A DNA stretch of 64,000 bases from Paenibacillus sp. J45TS6 (lineage in GTDB: Bacteria; Bacillota; Bacilli; Paenibacillales; Paenibacillaceae), in assembly GCF_018403285.1 (NCBI RefSeq), contig NZ_BOSJ01000007.1, positions 186,001-250,000 of the forward strand, read 5' to 3'. Made by a program: the position numbers and the translations under genes. Below are positions 45,416-54,136 of the stretch, one piece after another. Position 1 is the first letter of the stretch. Each line of letters starts with the position of its first letter. Under the pieces are notes generated by a model that saw only the letters and a program-made list of their open reading frames with translations, ran no database searches and was not told the DNA's origin.

Positions 45416-45928
45416 ATGGACCGAAAGAAGGTTGGCACATTGGTACAAGAACATCAGGAATGGGTGTTTCACTCTAAAGGTGTACAAGATACAGACAAAC
45501 TGGCGGCTGTCCTTGCGAAGTTAGCGGCTCCTGGAACCGTCATTGCACTTGATGGAGATTTGGGTGCGGGAAAGACAGCATTTTCTCAAAGCTTTGCAAG
45601 ACATCTCGGTGTAGAAGGGGTTGTGAACAGCCCTACGTTTACACTGATTAAAGAATATAAGGGAAGACTTGCACTATATCATATGGATGTGTACCGCATT
45701 TCTCTAGATGAAGCCGAAGGACTAGGTCTTGATGAATATTTCTACGGAGATGGTGTAAGTCTGGTAGAATGGTCCAGCATTATCCCTGAATTACTGCCGG
45801 AAGCTCATCTGCATATTCAGATGGAAGTAACGGGAGCGGAAGAACGAGTGATTCGTTTAGATGGTTACGGAGCACCTTATGCTGCATGGTGTCAGGAATT
45901 AAGCAGAAGTGGAGTCGATAAGGGATGA
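45416..45928 (+). CDS. tsaE: tRNA threonylcarbamoyladenosine biosynthesis ATPase TsaE
   Basis: A 170-residue P-loop ATPase, part of the complex that makes the t6A modification at position 37 of ANN-decoding tRNAs. The Walker A is GDLGAGKTAFSQ, followed by SPTFTLIKEYKG, YHMDVYRI and LVEWSS, all family motifs. ATG 45416 has AGAAGG in front at short spacing; TTG 45440 is a possible alternative. It overlaps tsaB by four bases and begins the tsaE-tsaB-rimI-tsaD run found in many Firmicutes. Confidence 0.92.
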   Translation: MDRKKVGTLVQEHQEWVFHSKGVQDTDKLAAVLAKLAAPGTVIALDGDLGAGKTAFSQSFARHLGVEGVVNSPTFTLIKEYKGRLALYHMDVYRISLDEAEGLGLDEYFYGDGVSLVEWSSIIPELLPEAHLHIQMEVTGAEERVIRLDGYGAPYAAWCQELSRSGVDKG

Positions 45929-46737
45929 ACGAAGAACATCAGCCGCGTCAGCGGTTTTTGGTGCTTGATACATCGACAGCTGTGCTTGCCGCAGCGGTGA
46001 TGTCAGAAGAGTCACTAGTAGCTGAAAGTAATACAAGAGCAGATCGTAATCATGCCGTGCATGTGGTGCAGGCTTTGAAGGATCTGATGGAGAATAGTCA
46101 AATAACAAAAGAAGATATAGCTGGCATCGCTGTCGGCATTGGACCAGGTTCTTATACAGGGGTCCGCATCGCAGTTACGGCGGCCAAAACATTAGCGTGG
46201 GCTTGGGGCGTACCTGTAGCCGCTGTATCTAGTCTTGCAGCGCTTGCTTTAGGCGGGCTGCGTACTTATGTGAACGATATTAGTTTGGTGGAAAATCCTC
46301 AAGGGTCACTGGAGAAGTCTGGCAGCCGCTACTGGGTTGTACCGCTGATGGATGCACGGAGAGGTCAAGCTTATACTGCGTTATTCGAAGGAGAAGGGGG
46401 AAGTTCTGAACTGCACCGAATGGAGCCTGATGCCATAAGGCTGGTTGATAGCTGGGTAGACGCGATTGCATCGCTGCTGAGTGAACTTCCTTCTTCGGAT
46501 GCACCGGACGGAATACTTTTTGTAGGAGATGTAGAGCCTCACAGGCAGACGCTTGAGAAACTTCAGACGATGCAGCCTGAAGTACAGATTCATCTTCGAT
46601 CTTATGAGATGGAAGGGCGTTATGTTGGCAAGCTCGGAGCAGTGAAACTGCTTCAAGGGGAGCAGGAAGATATTCATACCTTACTGCCGAATTACACCCA
46701 ACTTGCAGAAGCGGAAGCAAATCTTCTGCGCAAATGA
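45925..46737 (+). CDS. tsaB: tRNA threonylcarbamoyladenosine biosynthesis protein TsaB
   Basis: A 270-residue ASKHA-fold partner of TsaD. It opens LVLDTSTAVLAAAVM, and the segment GIAVGIGPGSYTGVRIAVTA is the family signature. Lacking the metal-binding His pair of TsaD, it acts as scaffold. The ATG overlaps the tsaE stop codon. The length is slightly above the usual 230, with an insert near residues 115-135. Confidence 0.93.
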   Translation: MNEEHQPRQRFLVLDTSTAVLAAAVMSEESLVAESNTRADRNHAVHVVQALKDLMENSQITKEDIAGIAVGIGPGSYTGVRIAVTAAKTLAWAWGVPVAAVSSLAALALGGLRTYVNDISLVENPQGSLEKSGSRYWVVPLMDARRGQAYTALFEGEGGSSELHRMEPDAIRLVDSWVDAIASLLSELPSSDAPDGILFVGDVEPHRQTLEKLQTMQPEVQIHLRSYEMEGRYVGKLGAVKLLQGEQEDIHTLLPNYTQLAEAEANLLRK

Positions 46738-46755
46738 AGGGAGTCGTAGAGCTGC

Positions 46756-47277
46756 ATGGATCGTAAGGAAGAGAAGGGACAGCTCGTTTTCCGGATGATG
46801 ACGATGCAAGATATACCGGATGTCCTCAGGATTGAACAGGATTGTTTTACATTGCCATGGACGGAAAGTGCGTTCGTGAATGAACTTACACATAACCATT
46901 TTGCGAAATACATGATAATGGAACTAGACGGTAAACCGATTGGATATGCAGGAATGTGGACGATCATTGATGAAGCCCATATTACGAATATTGCCGTACT
47001 GGAAGCATACCGTGGCAGAAAGCTCGGAGAGAAGCTGCTTACGGAACTGATGAAGACAGCAGCCTATCTCGGAATGACACGAATGACACTGGAAGTCAGA
47101 GTCTCGAATACGGTAGCACAAGGTTTATATGAGAAAAAAGGATTCAGACCTTCCGGACTTCGTAAAGGATATTATTCAGATAATAATGAAGATGCAATGA
47201 TTATGTGGGCTGATTTACCCGCAAGCGTGCACCTGGGTACGGAAGGAACAGAGGAAGGAAGTCTAAGAGATTCATGA
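46756..47277 (+). CDS. rimI: Ribosomal protein S18-alanine N-acetyltransferase
   Basis: A 173-residue GNAT acetyltransferase. RMMTMQDIPDVLRIEQDCFT, the acetyl-CoA segment AVLEAYRGRKLGEKLL (Q/RxxGxG/A-like) and MTLEVRVSNTVAQGLYEKKGF match RimI. The product acetylates the S18 N-terminus in enterics; the target in Firmicutes is less certain. It is flanked by tsaB and tsaD as in B. subtilis ydiCDE, and its stop overlaps the tsaD start. Confidence 0.9.
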   Translation: MDRKEEKGQLVFRMMTMQDIPDVLRIEQDCFTLPWTESAFVNELTHNHFAKYMIMELDGKPIGYAGMWTIIDEAHITNIAVLEAYRGRKLGEKLLTELMKTAAYLGMTRMTLEVRVSNTVAQGLYEKKGFRPSGLRKGYYSDNNEDAMIMWADLPASVHLGTEGTEEGSLRDS

Positions 47278-48314
47278 CACAATCGTCCTTACAAAATACA
47301 AGTTATATACTCGCAGTAGAGACAAGCTGTGATGAAACGTCCGTTTCTGTAATTAAAAATGGACGCGAAGTATTGGTGAACCTGATTGCAAGTCAGATTG
47401 AGACACATAAAGCTTTTGGCGGGGTTGTACCGGAAGTTGCTTCACGTAAGCATGTTGAGGTCATTACGCTCGTTATGGAACAGGCTATTGAAGCATCGGG
47501 TATCCAGCCAAAGGATCTATCCGCGATTGCCGTTACGCAGGGACCTGGTCTTGTAGGTGCTTTGCTTGTTGGTATCGTTGCTGCCAAAACACTGGCGATG
47601 GCTCTTGATAAGCCGCTGATTGGAACCCATCATATTGCCGGTCATATCTATGCAAACCGTTTGGTGGAAGAGATTGAATATCCAGCGATGGCACTGGTTG
47701 TATCCGGCGGACATACAGAGCTTACTCATATCCCTTCGGAAGGAAAGTTTGAAGTGATTGGACGTACGCGGGATGATGCAGTAGGTGAAGCTTATGATAA
47801 AGTCGCACGTGCACTCGGTTGTCCTTATCCGGGCGGGCCGCATGTGGACCGGATGGCACATGAGGCGAAGACGGTAACGCCGCTTCCTCGGGTATGGCTT
47901 GAACCGGATTCTTATGATTTCAGCTTCAGTGGTCTAAAGTCCGCCGTACTGAATATTGTTAATCAGGCATCGATGAAAGGCGAGACCCTTGATCGCAGCA
48001 GTGTGGCGCGCGGTTTTCAGGAATCAGTCGTTGAAGTGCTTGTCGAGAAAGCCGTTCGTGCGGTTCGCGCGTATGGTTCCAAGCAGCTTCTGCTAAGCGG
48101 AGGGGTTGCTGCGAATAAAGGTCTGCGCAAGGCACTCGAGGAACGCTGCGCCAAAGAAAACATCAAGCTTCTCATTCCGCCGATGGAATACTGTACTGAC
48201 AATGCGGCGATGATTGGAGCAGCAGCCTACCTGAAATGGGAACGCGGCATGTTTTCCGATCTGAAGATGCAAGCAGAACCAGGCTTATCTTTGGAGAATT
48301 GGTCTGTAGAGTAA
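47274..48314 (+). CDS. tsaD: tRNA N6-adenosine threonylcarbamoyltransferase TsaD
   Basis: A 346-residue ASKHA enzyme that transfers the threonylcarbamoyl group to A37 of tRNA. The metal ligands are in THHIAGH (His120, His124). VETSCDETSVSVI, TQGPGLVGALLVG, VVSGGHTEL, ALGCPYPGGPHVD and CTDNAAMIGAAAY are all present. Formerly called gcp. The ATG overlaps the rimI stop (ATGA). A hairpin terminator and a DnaA-box cluster follow. Confidence 0.96.
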   Translation: MTQSSLQNTSYILAVETSCDETSVSVIKNGREVLVNLIASQIETHKAFGGVVPEVASRKHVEVITLVMEQAIEASGIQPKDLSAIAVTQGPGLVGALLVGIVAAKTLAMALDKPLIGTHHIAGHIYANRLVEEIEYPAMALVVSGGHTELTHIPSEGKFEVIGRTRDDAVGEAYDKVARALGCPYPGGPHVDRMAHEAKTVTPLPRVWLEPDSYDFSFSGLKSAVLNIVNQASMKGETLDRSSVARGFQESVVEVLVEKAVRAVRAYGSKQLLLSGGVAANKGLRKALEERCAKENIKLLIPPMEYCTDNAAMIGAAAYLKWERGMFSDLKMQAEPGLSLENWSVE

Positions 48315-48321
48315 GATAGAA

Positions 48322-48362
48322 AACACGAAAAATAAGATAAAAAAACACAAAGAATAAGATAA
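48322..48362. repeat. 22-bp tandem repeat after tsaD
   Basis: AACACGAAAAATAAGATAA (48322-48340) and AACACAAAGAATAAGATAA (48344-48362) are two copies differing at two positions, with a partial third (ATAAGATA-like) on the left edge. They lie between the tsaD stop and its terminator. Confidence 0.6.
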
Positions 48363-48376
48363 AGAACATAAAGATC

Positions 48377-48417
48377 AAAAAGTCGACATCTTCTATAGAT
48401 GATCGACTTTTCTTTTT
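48377..48417 (+). terminator. Terminator after tsaD
   Basis: AAAAAGTCGACATC (48377-48390) pairs with GATGATCGACTTTT (48398-48411) with a small bulge, followed by CTTTTTG. Confidence 0.8.
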
Positions 48418-48488
48418 GTGTGGAAACCAATAAGCAGGATCAAAGCGATTAACTATAAAAAGGTAAATCTGTCAAGTTGTTAACAAAG

Positions 48489-48725
48489 TTATCCACATAT
48501 CCGGAAGAAAATGGGGATAAACCCAAAAAAGTGAGCAATATTACGTTTTCGCAAATAAATGAAAATAACGAAAAATCTTAACATCCATATGTAAGGTAAT
48601 TTGTGGATAATGTGGATAGAATAGTGGATAATATTGGGTTTTCTATGAAAATGGCTTTATAAAGCCAAAAAAACAGCCCAAAGGGCTGTTAAATTGGATT
48701 TGTTATCCACTTTTTCTGTGGATAA
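48489..48725. other. DnaA-box cluster between tsaD and ydiF
   Basis: Three perfect TTATCCACA boxes are present: 48489-48497 on the plus strand, and 48602-48610 and 48717-48725 on the minus strand. Four single-mismatch boxes lie among them: 48512-48520, 48611-48619 and 48623-48631 (minus) and 48703-48711 (plus). Seven in 237 bases is far above chance. B. subtilis is known to have DnaA-box clusters outside oriC, one of them at gcp (tsaD), that titrate DnaA and dampen replication initiation. This is not oriC, as no dnaA or dnaN gene is near. Confidence 0.85.
48664..48690 (-). terminator. Terminator of ydiF, inside the DnaA-box cluster
   Basis: Read on the minus strand, AACAGCCC-TTT-GGGCTGTT (48672-48690) is an 8-bp stem followed by a run of seven T ending near 48665. 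It lies about 90 bases after the ydiF stop. Confidence 0.8.
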
Positions 48726-48781
48726 AATTGTTAATTACTTCTTCATACTGTAAATATGTCAATTTAAAGATTTATTTTTTG

Positions 48782-50728
48782 CTATTCCGCGAGTTCTTCC
48801 CACTCTGCATAGACTTCGCTGAGCTTGTTCTTCCAAGTTTCGATGGACTGCTGAATTTCTTGTAGTTTCATGTAGTCTTGATAGATCTCCGGCTTCGCCA
48901 TTTCTGCTTGCTCTTCTTCAATTTTACTCTCGATATCCGCAATTTGTTCTTCAAGACTCTCCAGCTTGCGCTGTCTGTTCCGCTCTTCCCGCTTTGCCTG
49001 CTTCTCGGCTTGAAAAAGATCAGCTCCAGATTTCTCAGCAGTAGAAGATGCCGAGCTCTGTTTCGTTGTTGCTGCCTTTAGTTCTTTACGTTCCTGCTCG
49101 ATTTCTTCAAGTTCCTGTTTCTTCGCCACATAGTCATCATAATTTCCTAGGAAATGCTGTGTTCCTTTTGGATGCAGTTCGACAATGCGTTCTGCCATTT
49201 TGTTAAGGAAATAGCGGTCATGTGAAATGAAGAGCAGGGTTCCTTCGTAATCGATCAGTGCAGATTCAAGCACTTCTTTACTGAATAAGTCCAGATGGTT
49301 GGTCGGCTCATCGAGTATAAGTACATTGGATTCTTGCAGCATGAGCTTCGCTAACGATACACGGGCTTTTTCCCCGCCGCTCAGCGCACTGATTCGCTTC
49401 TGTACATCATCTCCGCTGAAGAGGAAGTTACCGAGTACCGTACGAATACGCGCTTCTTCCATATGTGGATATTCACTCCACAATTCTTCGAGTACGGTGT
49501 TTTTATCATTGAGATTCGTCTGTTCCTGATCATAGTATCCAAGTTTAATCTTGGTACCCCAATCGATCTGACCTGAGCGCGGGGTCATCTGCCCTGTCAG
49601 GCATTTCAGCAGTGTGGATTTTCCGATTCCGTTCGGTCCAATGAGAGCAACCGTTTCTCCTCTGCGCAGATCCATATCGGCATGTTCAAAGAGCGGCTGG
49701 CTTTCTTTATCAAAAGCGACAGATAAGTCCCGCACATGCAGTACTTCTTTTCCAGACATATAAGCAATATCAAAAGAAAAATGGGCCCGTTTCAGATCGC
49801 CTTGCGGCCGGTCCATCACTTCCATTTTATCCAGTGCTTTGCGCCGGCTTTGGGCGCGTTTGGTAGTGGAAGCACGCACAATGTTCCGCTGAATAAATTC
49901 TTCCATCTTGGAGATTTCATCTTGCTGTTTCTCATATTGTTTCATCTGAGCTTCGTACTCTGCTGCTTTGATCTCCATATAGCGGCTGTAATTCCCCGTA
50001 TACTTGCGGGAACGATGCCGCTCAATTTCCACAATTCCAGTAACAAGCCGGTCAAGGAAATACCGGTCATGAGAAACGACTAAGATGGCGCCTGAATATC
50101 CACGAAGATAATCCTCCAGCCAAGTCAGTGTTTCAATATCTAGATGGTTCGTCGGCTCATCCAGCATAAGCACATCAGGAGCTTGCAGGAGAATTCGGGC
50201 AAGAGCAAGTCTTGTCTTTTGTCCACCGCTGAGAGTAGAAATCTTCGTATCCACAGGAAATTCACCGAATCCCATCCCGTGAAGGACACTTCGAATCCGT
50301 GTTTCGATCTCATAGCCGCCATGATCTTTGAACCAGTCTTGACGAACGGCGTAACGCTCCAGCAGATCGGCATATTTTTTCTCATCATTCATTTCTTTTG
50401 GATCAGCAATTCGCTGTTCCATCAGTCGCAGTTCCGCTTCAGCTTCCGTAAGGTGAGCAAAAACTTTCAGCATCTCTTCCCAGATGGTTCCATCCGATTC
50501 CAGTCCGCTGTTTTGGGCGAGGTACCCTATAGTTGTTTCTTTGGCTTTAAAGATCTGACCGCCGTCATAGGACATTTCACCAGCCAAAATTTTGAGTAGA
50601 GTAGATTTTCCTGCACCATTGACCCCTACAAGTCCAATCCGTTCACGTTCTAATATCTGCAGGCTGACACCTTCAAGAATGCTGTCTATGCCATATCGTT
50701 TTATAATTCCAGATGCTTGAAAAAGCAT
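48782..50728 (-). CDS. ydiF: ABC-F family ATP-binding protein YdiF
   Basis: A 648-residue soluble twin-ATPase of the ABC-F (Uup/YdiF) group. The first cassette has GVNGAGKSTLLKIL, LSGGQKTRLALAR and LMLDEPTNHLD. The linker (about 240-320) holds QRNIVRASTTKRAQSR-type basic residues. The second has GPNGIGKSTLLKCL, LSGGEKARVSLAK and LILDEPTNHLD. The C-terminal 110 residues are a charged coiled coil (ESLEEQIADIESKIEEEQAE). ABC-F proteins act on the ribosome. It sits convergent to tsaD as in B. subtilis. AGGAGGAAATATC precedes ATG. Confidence 0.93.
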   Translation of the reverse strand: MLFQASGIIKRYGIDSILEGVSLQILERERIGLVGVNGAGKSTLLKILAGEMSYDGGQIFKAKETTIGYLAQNSGLESDGTIWEEMLKVFAHLTEAEAELRLMEQRIADPKEMNDEKKYADLLERYAVRQDWFKDHGGYEIETRIRSVLHGMGFGEFPVDTKISTLSGGQKTRLALARILLQAPDVLMLDEPTNHLDIETLTWLEDYLRGYSGAILVVSHDRYFLDRLVTGIVEIERHRSRKYTGNYSRYMEIKAAEYEAQMKQYEKQQDEISKMEEFIQRNIVRASTTKRAQSRRKALDKMEVMDRPQGDLKRAHFSFDIAYMSGKEVLHVRDLSVAFDKESQPLFEHADMDLRRGETVALIGPNGIGKSTLLKCLTGQMTPRSGQIDWGTKIKLGYYDQEQTNLNDKNTVLEELWSEYPHMEEARIRTVLGNFLFSGDDVQKRISALSGGEKARVSLAKLMLQESNVLILDEPTNHLDLFSKEVLESALIDYEGTLLFISHDRYFLNKMAERIVELHPKGTQHFLGNYDDYVAKKQELEEIEQERKELKAATTKQSSASSTAEKSGADLFQAEKQAKREERNRQRKLESLEEQIADIESKIEEEQAEMAKPEIYQDYMKLQEIQQSIETWKNKLSEVYAEWEELAE

Positions 50729-50921
50729 GATATTTCCTCCTGTCTAGAAAGCAATAAACTAGTCCTAGTTTACATGAAAAAGAGAGGCTTTGCACCGCTT
50801 AGAACAAGTTATAACCGAAGTTACCCGTCCGCCCTTGATAAAAAGGTTTGAACTTTGTCTCGCTTATAGTCTTTTCATGAAATAGGTGATAAACTTAAAG
50901 TTAGAAAAAGCCGAATTGTGA

Positions 50922-50994
50922 TTCACATTAGTGAACGTCAGCAAGTGGTGATGAATGCTAGCAAACAGGTTGTGAATAACCACTATTCGCACGA
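50922..50994. promoter_or_regulatory. Inverted repeats upstream of the 5-formyl-THF cyclo-ligase gene
   Basis: TTCAC-ATTA-GTGAA at 50922-50935 is a perfect 5-bp dyad. A looser one, GTGAATA-ACCAC-TATTCGC, lies near 50972-50990. They might be operator sites in the ydiF/cyclo-ligase divergent region. No cognate regulator is obvious. Confidence 0.35.
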
Positions 50995-51017
50995 CGGATA
51001 AAACGGAGGGATAGTGG

Positions 51018-51692
51018 ATGGAAGTACATCCGGACAAGCTCCAGTTAAAAAAGCAACTTCGAAGAAGAATGCTTGCGGTGCGCGAAGCACTGCCGCCTGA
51101 TCAGCGTTCAGAAGCATCAAGGCAGATATGTAAGTATGCCACTCAGGAGATGGACCTTTTGCGCAGCAAGCTTGGGCAGAAGAATCTAACTCTTTTTCTA
51201 TATATGACTTTTGGTAGTGAAGCCGATACTTTTATGCTATTGACGAAGGCACTGGCCCAAGGAGACACGGTACTCGTGCCCAAGGTAAGAAAAGATTCGA
51301 GGCTTATGGAGCTTCGAGAAATCAGGCAGATGACAGACGTGGAGCCGGGAACCTGGAATATTCCTGAGCCGACAGATCATACCCCGGTTTATCCTGTAGA
51401 GAGATGGCCGGAGATGGATCTTGTCATTGTTCCAGGACTTGCCTATGACCTTAGCGGAGGAAGAATTGGATACGGTGGAGGGTATTACGACCGCTTTGCC
51501 GAAAAGATGTATATGGAAGTTCAGAAAAAGCAGATCGAAGGCCAAAATGTAACCTTACCCCTATATGCAGGGCTTGTCCTTCCCGGACAACTGCTTCCAC
51601 CGAATGATATTCCTATGGAACCGCAGGATTTTAGACTGAACCTTCTTTTTACAGAGAAGGGTGTTTTACATACTCAAATAAAAGGAACGTGA
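51018..51692 (+). CDS. 5-formyltetrahydrofolate cyclo-ligase
   Basis: A 224-residue ATP-dependent enzyme that turns 5-formyl-THF into 5,10-methenyl-THF. LKKQLRRRMLAVREALPPDQ at the N-terminus and DLVIVPGLAYDLSGGRIGYG then GGYYDRF at about 138-162 are the family's conserved blocks. GGAGGG precedes ATG. Six bases separate it from moaC, so it begins an operon with the molybdenum cofactor genes; the pterin chemistry of both pathways is a possible but unproven reason. Confidence 0.92.
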   Translation: MEVHPDKLQLKKQLRRRMLAVREALPPDQRSEASRQICKYATQEMDLLRSKLGQKNLTLFLYMTFGSEADTFMLLTKALAQGDTVLVPKVRKDSRLMELREIRQMTDVEPGTWNIPEPTDHTPVYPVERWPEMDLVIVPGLAYDLSGGRIGYGGGYYDRFAEKMYMEVQKKQIEGQNVTLPLYAGLVLPGQLLPPNDIPMEPQDFRLNLLFTEKGVLHTQIKGT

Positions 51693-51698
51693 TGGAAC

Positions 51699-52205
51699 AT
51701 GGATGCGAAGTCACAAAGCGGACAGAATGAAAGACAGCAACTGACTCATTTTAATGAGCAGGGACGTGCGAGAATGGTGGATATCTCGGGTAAAGAGGTT
51801 ACGGTTCGTACCGCGGTCGCACAGTCAAAGATCACAATGAATGAAGCAACGCTTCAGGCGATTAAGGCAGGTACGGTAGGAAAAGGGGATGTACTGGCCG
51901 TTGCACAAGTGGCCGGAATTCAGGCTGCCAAGCGTACTTCCGATTGGATTCCGATGTGTCACCCGCTGCCGCTTACCGGTGTTAACATTACTTTTACAGA
52001 TAACGGAGAGCGCGAACTGTATATTGAAGTGTCCGTTAAGACAGAAGGAAAAACAGGAGTAGAGATGGAAGCTCTAACAGCTGCATCGGCAACTGCACTC
52101 ACCATTTACGATATGTGTAAGGCGATGCAGAAAGATATGATAATAGGTCCGACACTGCTGAGTTCCAAAACAGGCGGTAAAAGTGGGGACTATAAATTCA
52201 AATAG
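51699..52205 (+). CDS. moaC: Cyclic pyranopterin monophosphate synthase MoaC
   Basis: A 168-residue enzyme of the second part of the first step of molybdenum cofactor synthesis, turning the MoaA product into c[23 protein letters not shown] is the N-terminal signature, [14 protein letters not shown] holds the substrate residues, and [30 protein letters not shown] the catalytic region (Asp, Lys). The window's formate dehydrogenase needs this cofactor. It overlaps the leader of moaB. Confidence 0.95.
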   Translation: MDAKSQSGQNERQQLTHFNEQGRARMVDISGKEVTVRTAVAQSKITMNEATLQAIKAGTVGKGDVLAVAQVAGIQAAKRTSDWIPMCHPLPLTGVNITFTDNGERELYIEVSVKTEGKTGVEMEALTAASATALTIYDMCKAMQKDMIIGPTLLSSKTGGKSGDYKFK

Positions 52206-52221
52206 AGGGATGGGTGATCTT

Positions 52222-52707
52222 ATGTTGTGGAAAACAGCGATCCTTACAGCAAGTGATAAGGGAGCGAGAGGAGAGCGGGAAGACACGAGTGCGCAGGTCA
52301 TCCGTGAACTTGTCGAAGAAGAACTGGGCGGTGAAATTATTGAATACCGCATTGTGCCTGATGAACCAGACGAGATCATTGCTGCGTTGATCGAAATGAC
52401 GGATTATTTTCATGCGGATCTTGTTCTTACCACAGGCGGGACTGAACTTGCGATTCGAGATGTAACACCAGAAGCTACGCGCAGAGTCATTGACCGTGAA
52501 GTACCCGGTATGGCAGAGGCCATGCGGATGACGGTGCTGCAGAAGAACCGGGGAGCTATGCTCTTTAGAGGAATCTGCGGTATTCGCGGAAGAACACTAA
52601 TTGTAAATTTACCGGGAACTCCTAAGGGTGTGCACGAGAATCTCGCAGCTATAATGGACCAGCTCCCTGAGGCACTTTTGATGGTTACAGGACAATTTAG
52701 ACAGTAA
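52222..52707 (+). CDS. moaB: Molybdenum cofactor biosynthesis protein MoaB/Mog
   Basis: A 161-residue member of the MoaB/Mog family that adenylates molybdopterin. The nucleotide-binding TTGGTELAIRDVTPEATR is the family signature, with LPGTPKGVHENL near the end. ATG 52222 preceded by GGGATGGGTGATC is chosen; upstream in-frame starts (GTG 52183, ATG 52210) overlap moaC and lack spacing. It follows moaC by 16 bases, so the two are co-transcribed. Confidence 0.9.
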   Translation: MLWKTAILTASDKGARGEREDTSAQVIRELVEEELGGEIIEYRIVPDEPDEIIAALIEMTDYFHADLVLTTGGTELAIRDVTPEATRRVIDREVPGMAEAMRMTVLQKNRGAMLFRGICGIRGRTLIVNLPGTPKGVHENLAAIMDQLPEALLMVTGQFRQ

Positions 52708-52796
52708 ACATGATGGCTGTGTATTCCTTCCTTTTTCTTGTAAATACGGCTATGTATGTGATTACATTTGTGGTATGATTTCATGTAGATGGATGA

Positions 52797-52815
52797 TTAT
52801 GGATGGTAATCCATA
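52797..52815 (+). promoter_or_regulatory. Inverted repeat upstream of tatA
   Basis: TATGGAT-GGTA-ATCCATA (52798-52815) is a perfect 7-bp dyad about 30 bases ahead of tatA, and a TATGAT-type -10 candidate lies upstream near 52774. Role unknown. Confidence 0.35.
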
Positions 52816-52845
52816 TGTATAGTACAACAAGAAGGAGGGGTATAC

Positions 52846-53088
52846 ATGCCAAATATCGGAGGAACGGGCTTTATTCTGCTTGTCATTGTTGCCTTGTTGT
52901 TATTCGGACCTAACAAGCTTCCTGAACTGGGACGAGCTGTCGGTAGAACGTTCCGTGAATTTAAGAATGGTGCTCAAGAGATCATGTCAGATGAATCTTC
53001 ATCCCGTAAAGGATCTTCAGCAAGTGAAGTAAAATCAGCTGAAGCAACGACGGTTCAGAAAACAGAGGATAAGCGCCTGCCAGAGTAA
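52846..53088 (+). CDS. tatA: Twin-arginine translocase subunit TatA
   Basis: An 80-residue TatA/E protein: an N-terminal membrane helix (about 5-21), the hinge FGPNKLPELGRAVGRTFREFK with the conserved FGP and amphipathic helix, then a polar tail. It forms the pore of the Tat pathway with TatC, encoded next. GAAGGAGGGG precedes ATG. Confidence 0.94.
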   Translation: MPNIGGTGFILLVIVALLLFGPNKLPELGRAVGRTFREFKNGAQEIMSDESSSRKGSSASEVKSAEATTVQKTEDKRLPE

Positions 53089-53162
53089 TTCTATATATCT
53101 TATGCATGCGCGCTTTAAGTCAGGGTGCCTTGCTAAGTGCTTGTTTCAAGCAAAATAAGGAT

Positions 53163-53193
53163 CCCTTCTTTGTAAGAAGGGTTTTGTTTTTTT
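53163..53193 (+). terminator. Terminator between tatA and tatC
   Basis: CCCTTCTT (53163-53170) pairs with AGAAGGG (53175-53181) and is followed by TTTTGTTTTTTT. It lies between tatA and tatC and should reduce tatC relative to tatA. Confidence 0.85.
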
Positions 53194-53228
53194 CTTCTAG
53201 CTGATGAGCAGAGAGAGGGAGTGTTACG

Positions 53229-54008
53229 ATGTCTGAACATGAAGAAGGCATGACGCTGGTGAATCACTTGGGGGAACTGCGAAGACGTCTTGTCGCTGTA
53301 CTGGTCGTTCTTCTGCTCGGACTGATTGGCGGTCTATTTATCAGTGACCCGATCTATCAATATTTGACAGCATACGGGCCTCTTCCGGGTATTGAACTGC
53401 ATGCCCTCACGCTATGGGATGGACTTGGGATGTATATGAAGATTGCCCTGATTTTTTCCCTCGTTATTACGTTGCCTTTTACTGCCTATCAGATTTGGAA
53501 ATTTGTGAGTCCAGGTCTGACGCAGAGTGAGCAAAAAGCGACTATACGTTATATTCCTTTTGTCTTTTTGTTGTTCTTATTAGGAATTGCTTTTTCCTAC
53601 AAAATATTACTGCCGATGGCTACCTCTTTTACAAGCAGTATTAATCAGAATCTTGGTCTTGTCGAAACGTATGGGATGGCACAATATTTTACGTTTATGT
53701 TTAATCTAATCTTGCCTGTATCCCTGTTATTTGAACTGCCTGTTGTGGTTATGTTTCTGACGAAACTGCGGATTCTCAATCCATTGCGTTTACGTAAAAT
53801 GCGCCGGATCTCCTATTTTGCACTTGTTTTTATCGCTGTATTTGTGACCCCGCCTGATTTTATTTCCGATATTTTGGTTACAATTCCTTTGATTCTGCTT
53901 TACGAGTTCAGTGTCTTTCTGTCGTCTGTTGTTTACCGGAAGCAACTCGAAGAGACCGAGGAATACGAATCGAGATATGTGAAGGTTGATGCAGGGGAGA
54001 AGATATAG
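53229..54008 (+). CDS. tatC: Twin-arginine translocase subunit TatC
   Basis: A 259-residue membrane protein with six helices. EGMTLVNHLGELRRRLVAVL at the N-terminus is the conserved TatC opening (signal-recognition glutamate), and WKFVSPGLTQSEQK and VTPPDFISDI are family motifs. It binds the twin-arginine signal. Start ATG follows GAGAGAGGGAG. Its mRNA level is probably set by readthrough of the preceding terminator or a separate promoter. Confidence 0.94.
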   Translation: MSEHEEGMTLVNHLGELRRRLVAVLVVLLLGLIGGLFISDPIYQYLTAYGPLPGIELHALTLWDGLGMYMKIALIFSLVITLPFTAYQIWKFVSPGLTQSEQKATIRYIPFVFLLFLLGIAFSYKILLPMATSFTSSINQNLGLVETYGMAQYFTFMFNLILPVSLLFELPVVVMFLTKLRILNPLRLRKMRRISYFALVFIAVFVTPPDFISDILVTIPLILLYEFSVFLSSVVYRKQLEETEEYESRYVKVDAGEKI

Positions 54009-54096
54009 GATGGAGCATAATTATTACAGGATTGGAGAGAATGGAAGATGGCTTCATGAATAACTGAAAAGATCTGCTAAAAATCCTGAAAAGGAC

Positions 54097-54125
54097 TTGA
54101 AATCATCTTCTAATTTCAGTATCAT
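54097..54125 (+). promoter_or_regulatory. Sigma-A promoter of groES-groEL
   Basis: TTGAAA (54097-54102), 17-base spacer, TATCAT (54120-54125). The transcription start would fall at about 54132, just ahead of the CIRCE element. Confidence 0.75.
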
Positions 54126-54136
54126 GAAATTGGTTG

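Noticed and set aside
45021-45440. A 139-codon minus-strand frame over sspH and the tsaE leader
   Set aside because: It covers the well-supported sspH gene, has no ribosome binding site, and the composition (Leu/Phe/Arg-rich) is that of a shadow frame.
48430-48780. Chromosomal replication origin, because of the DnaA boxes
   Set aside because: No dnaA, dnaN, rpmH or gyr genes nearby; the flanks are tsaD and ydiF, a known off-origin DnaA-box site in B. subtilis.
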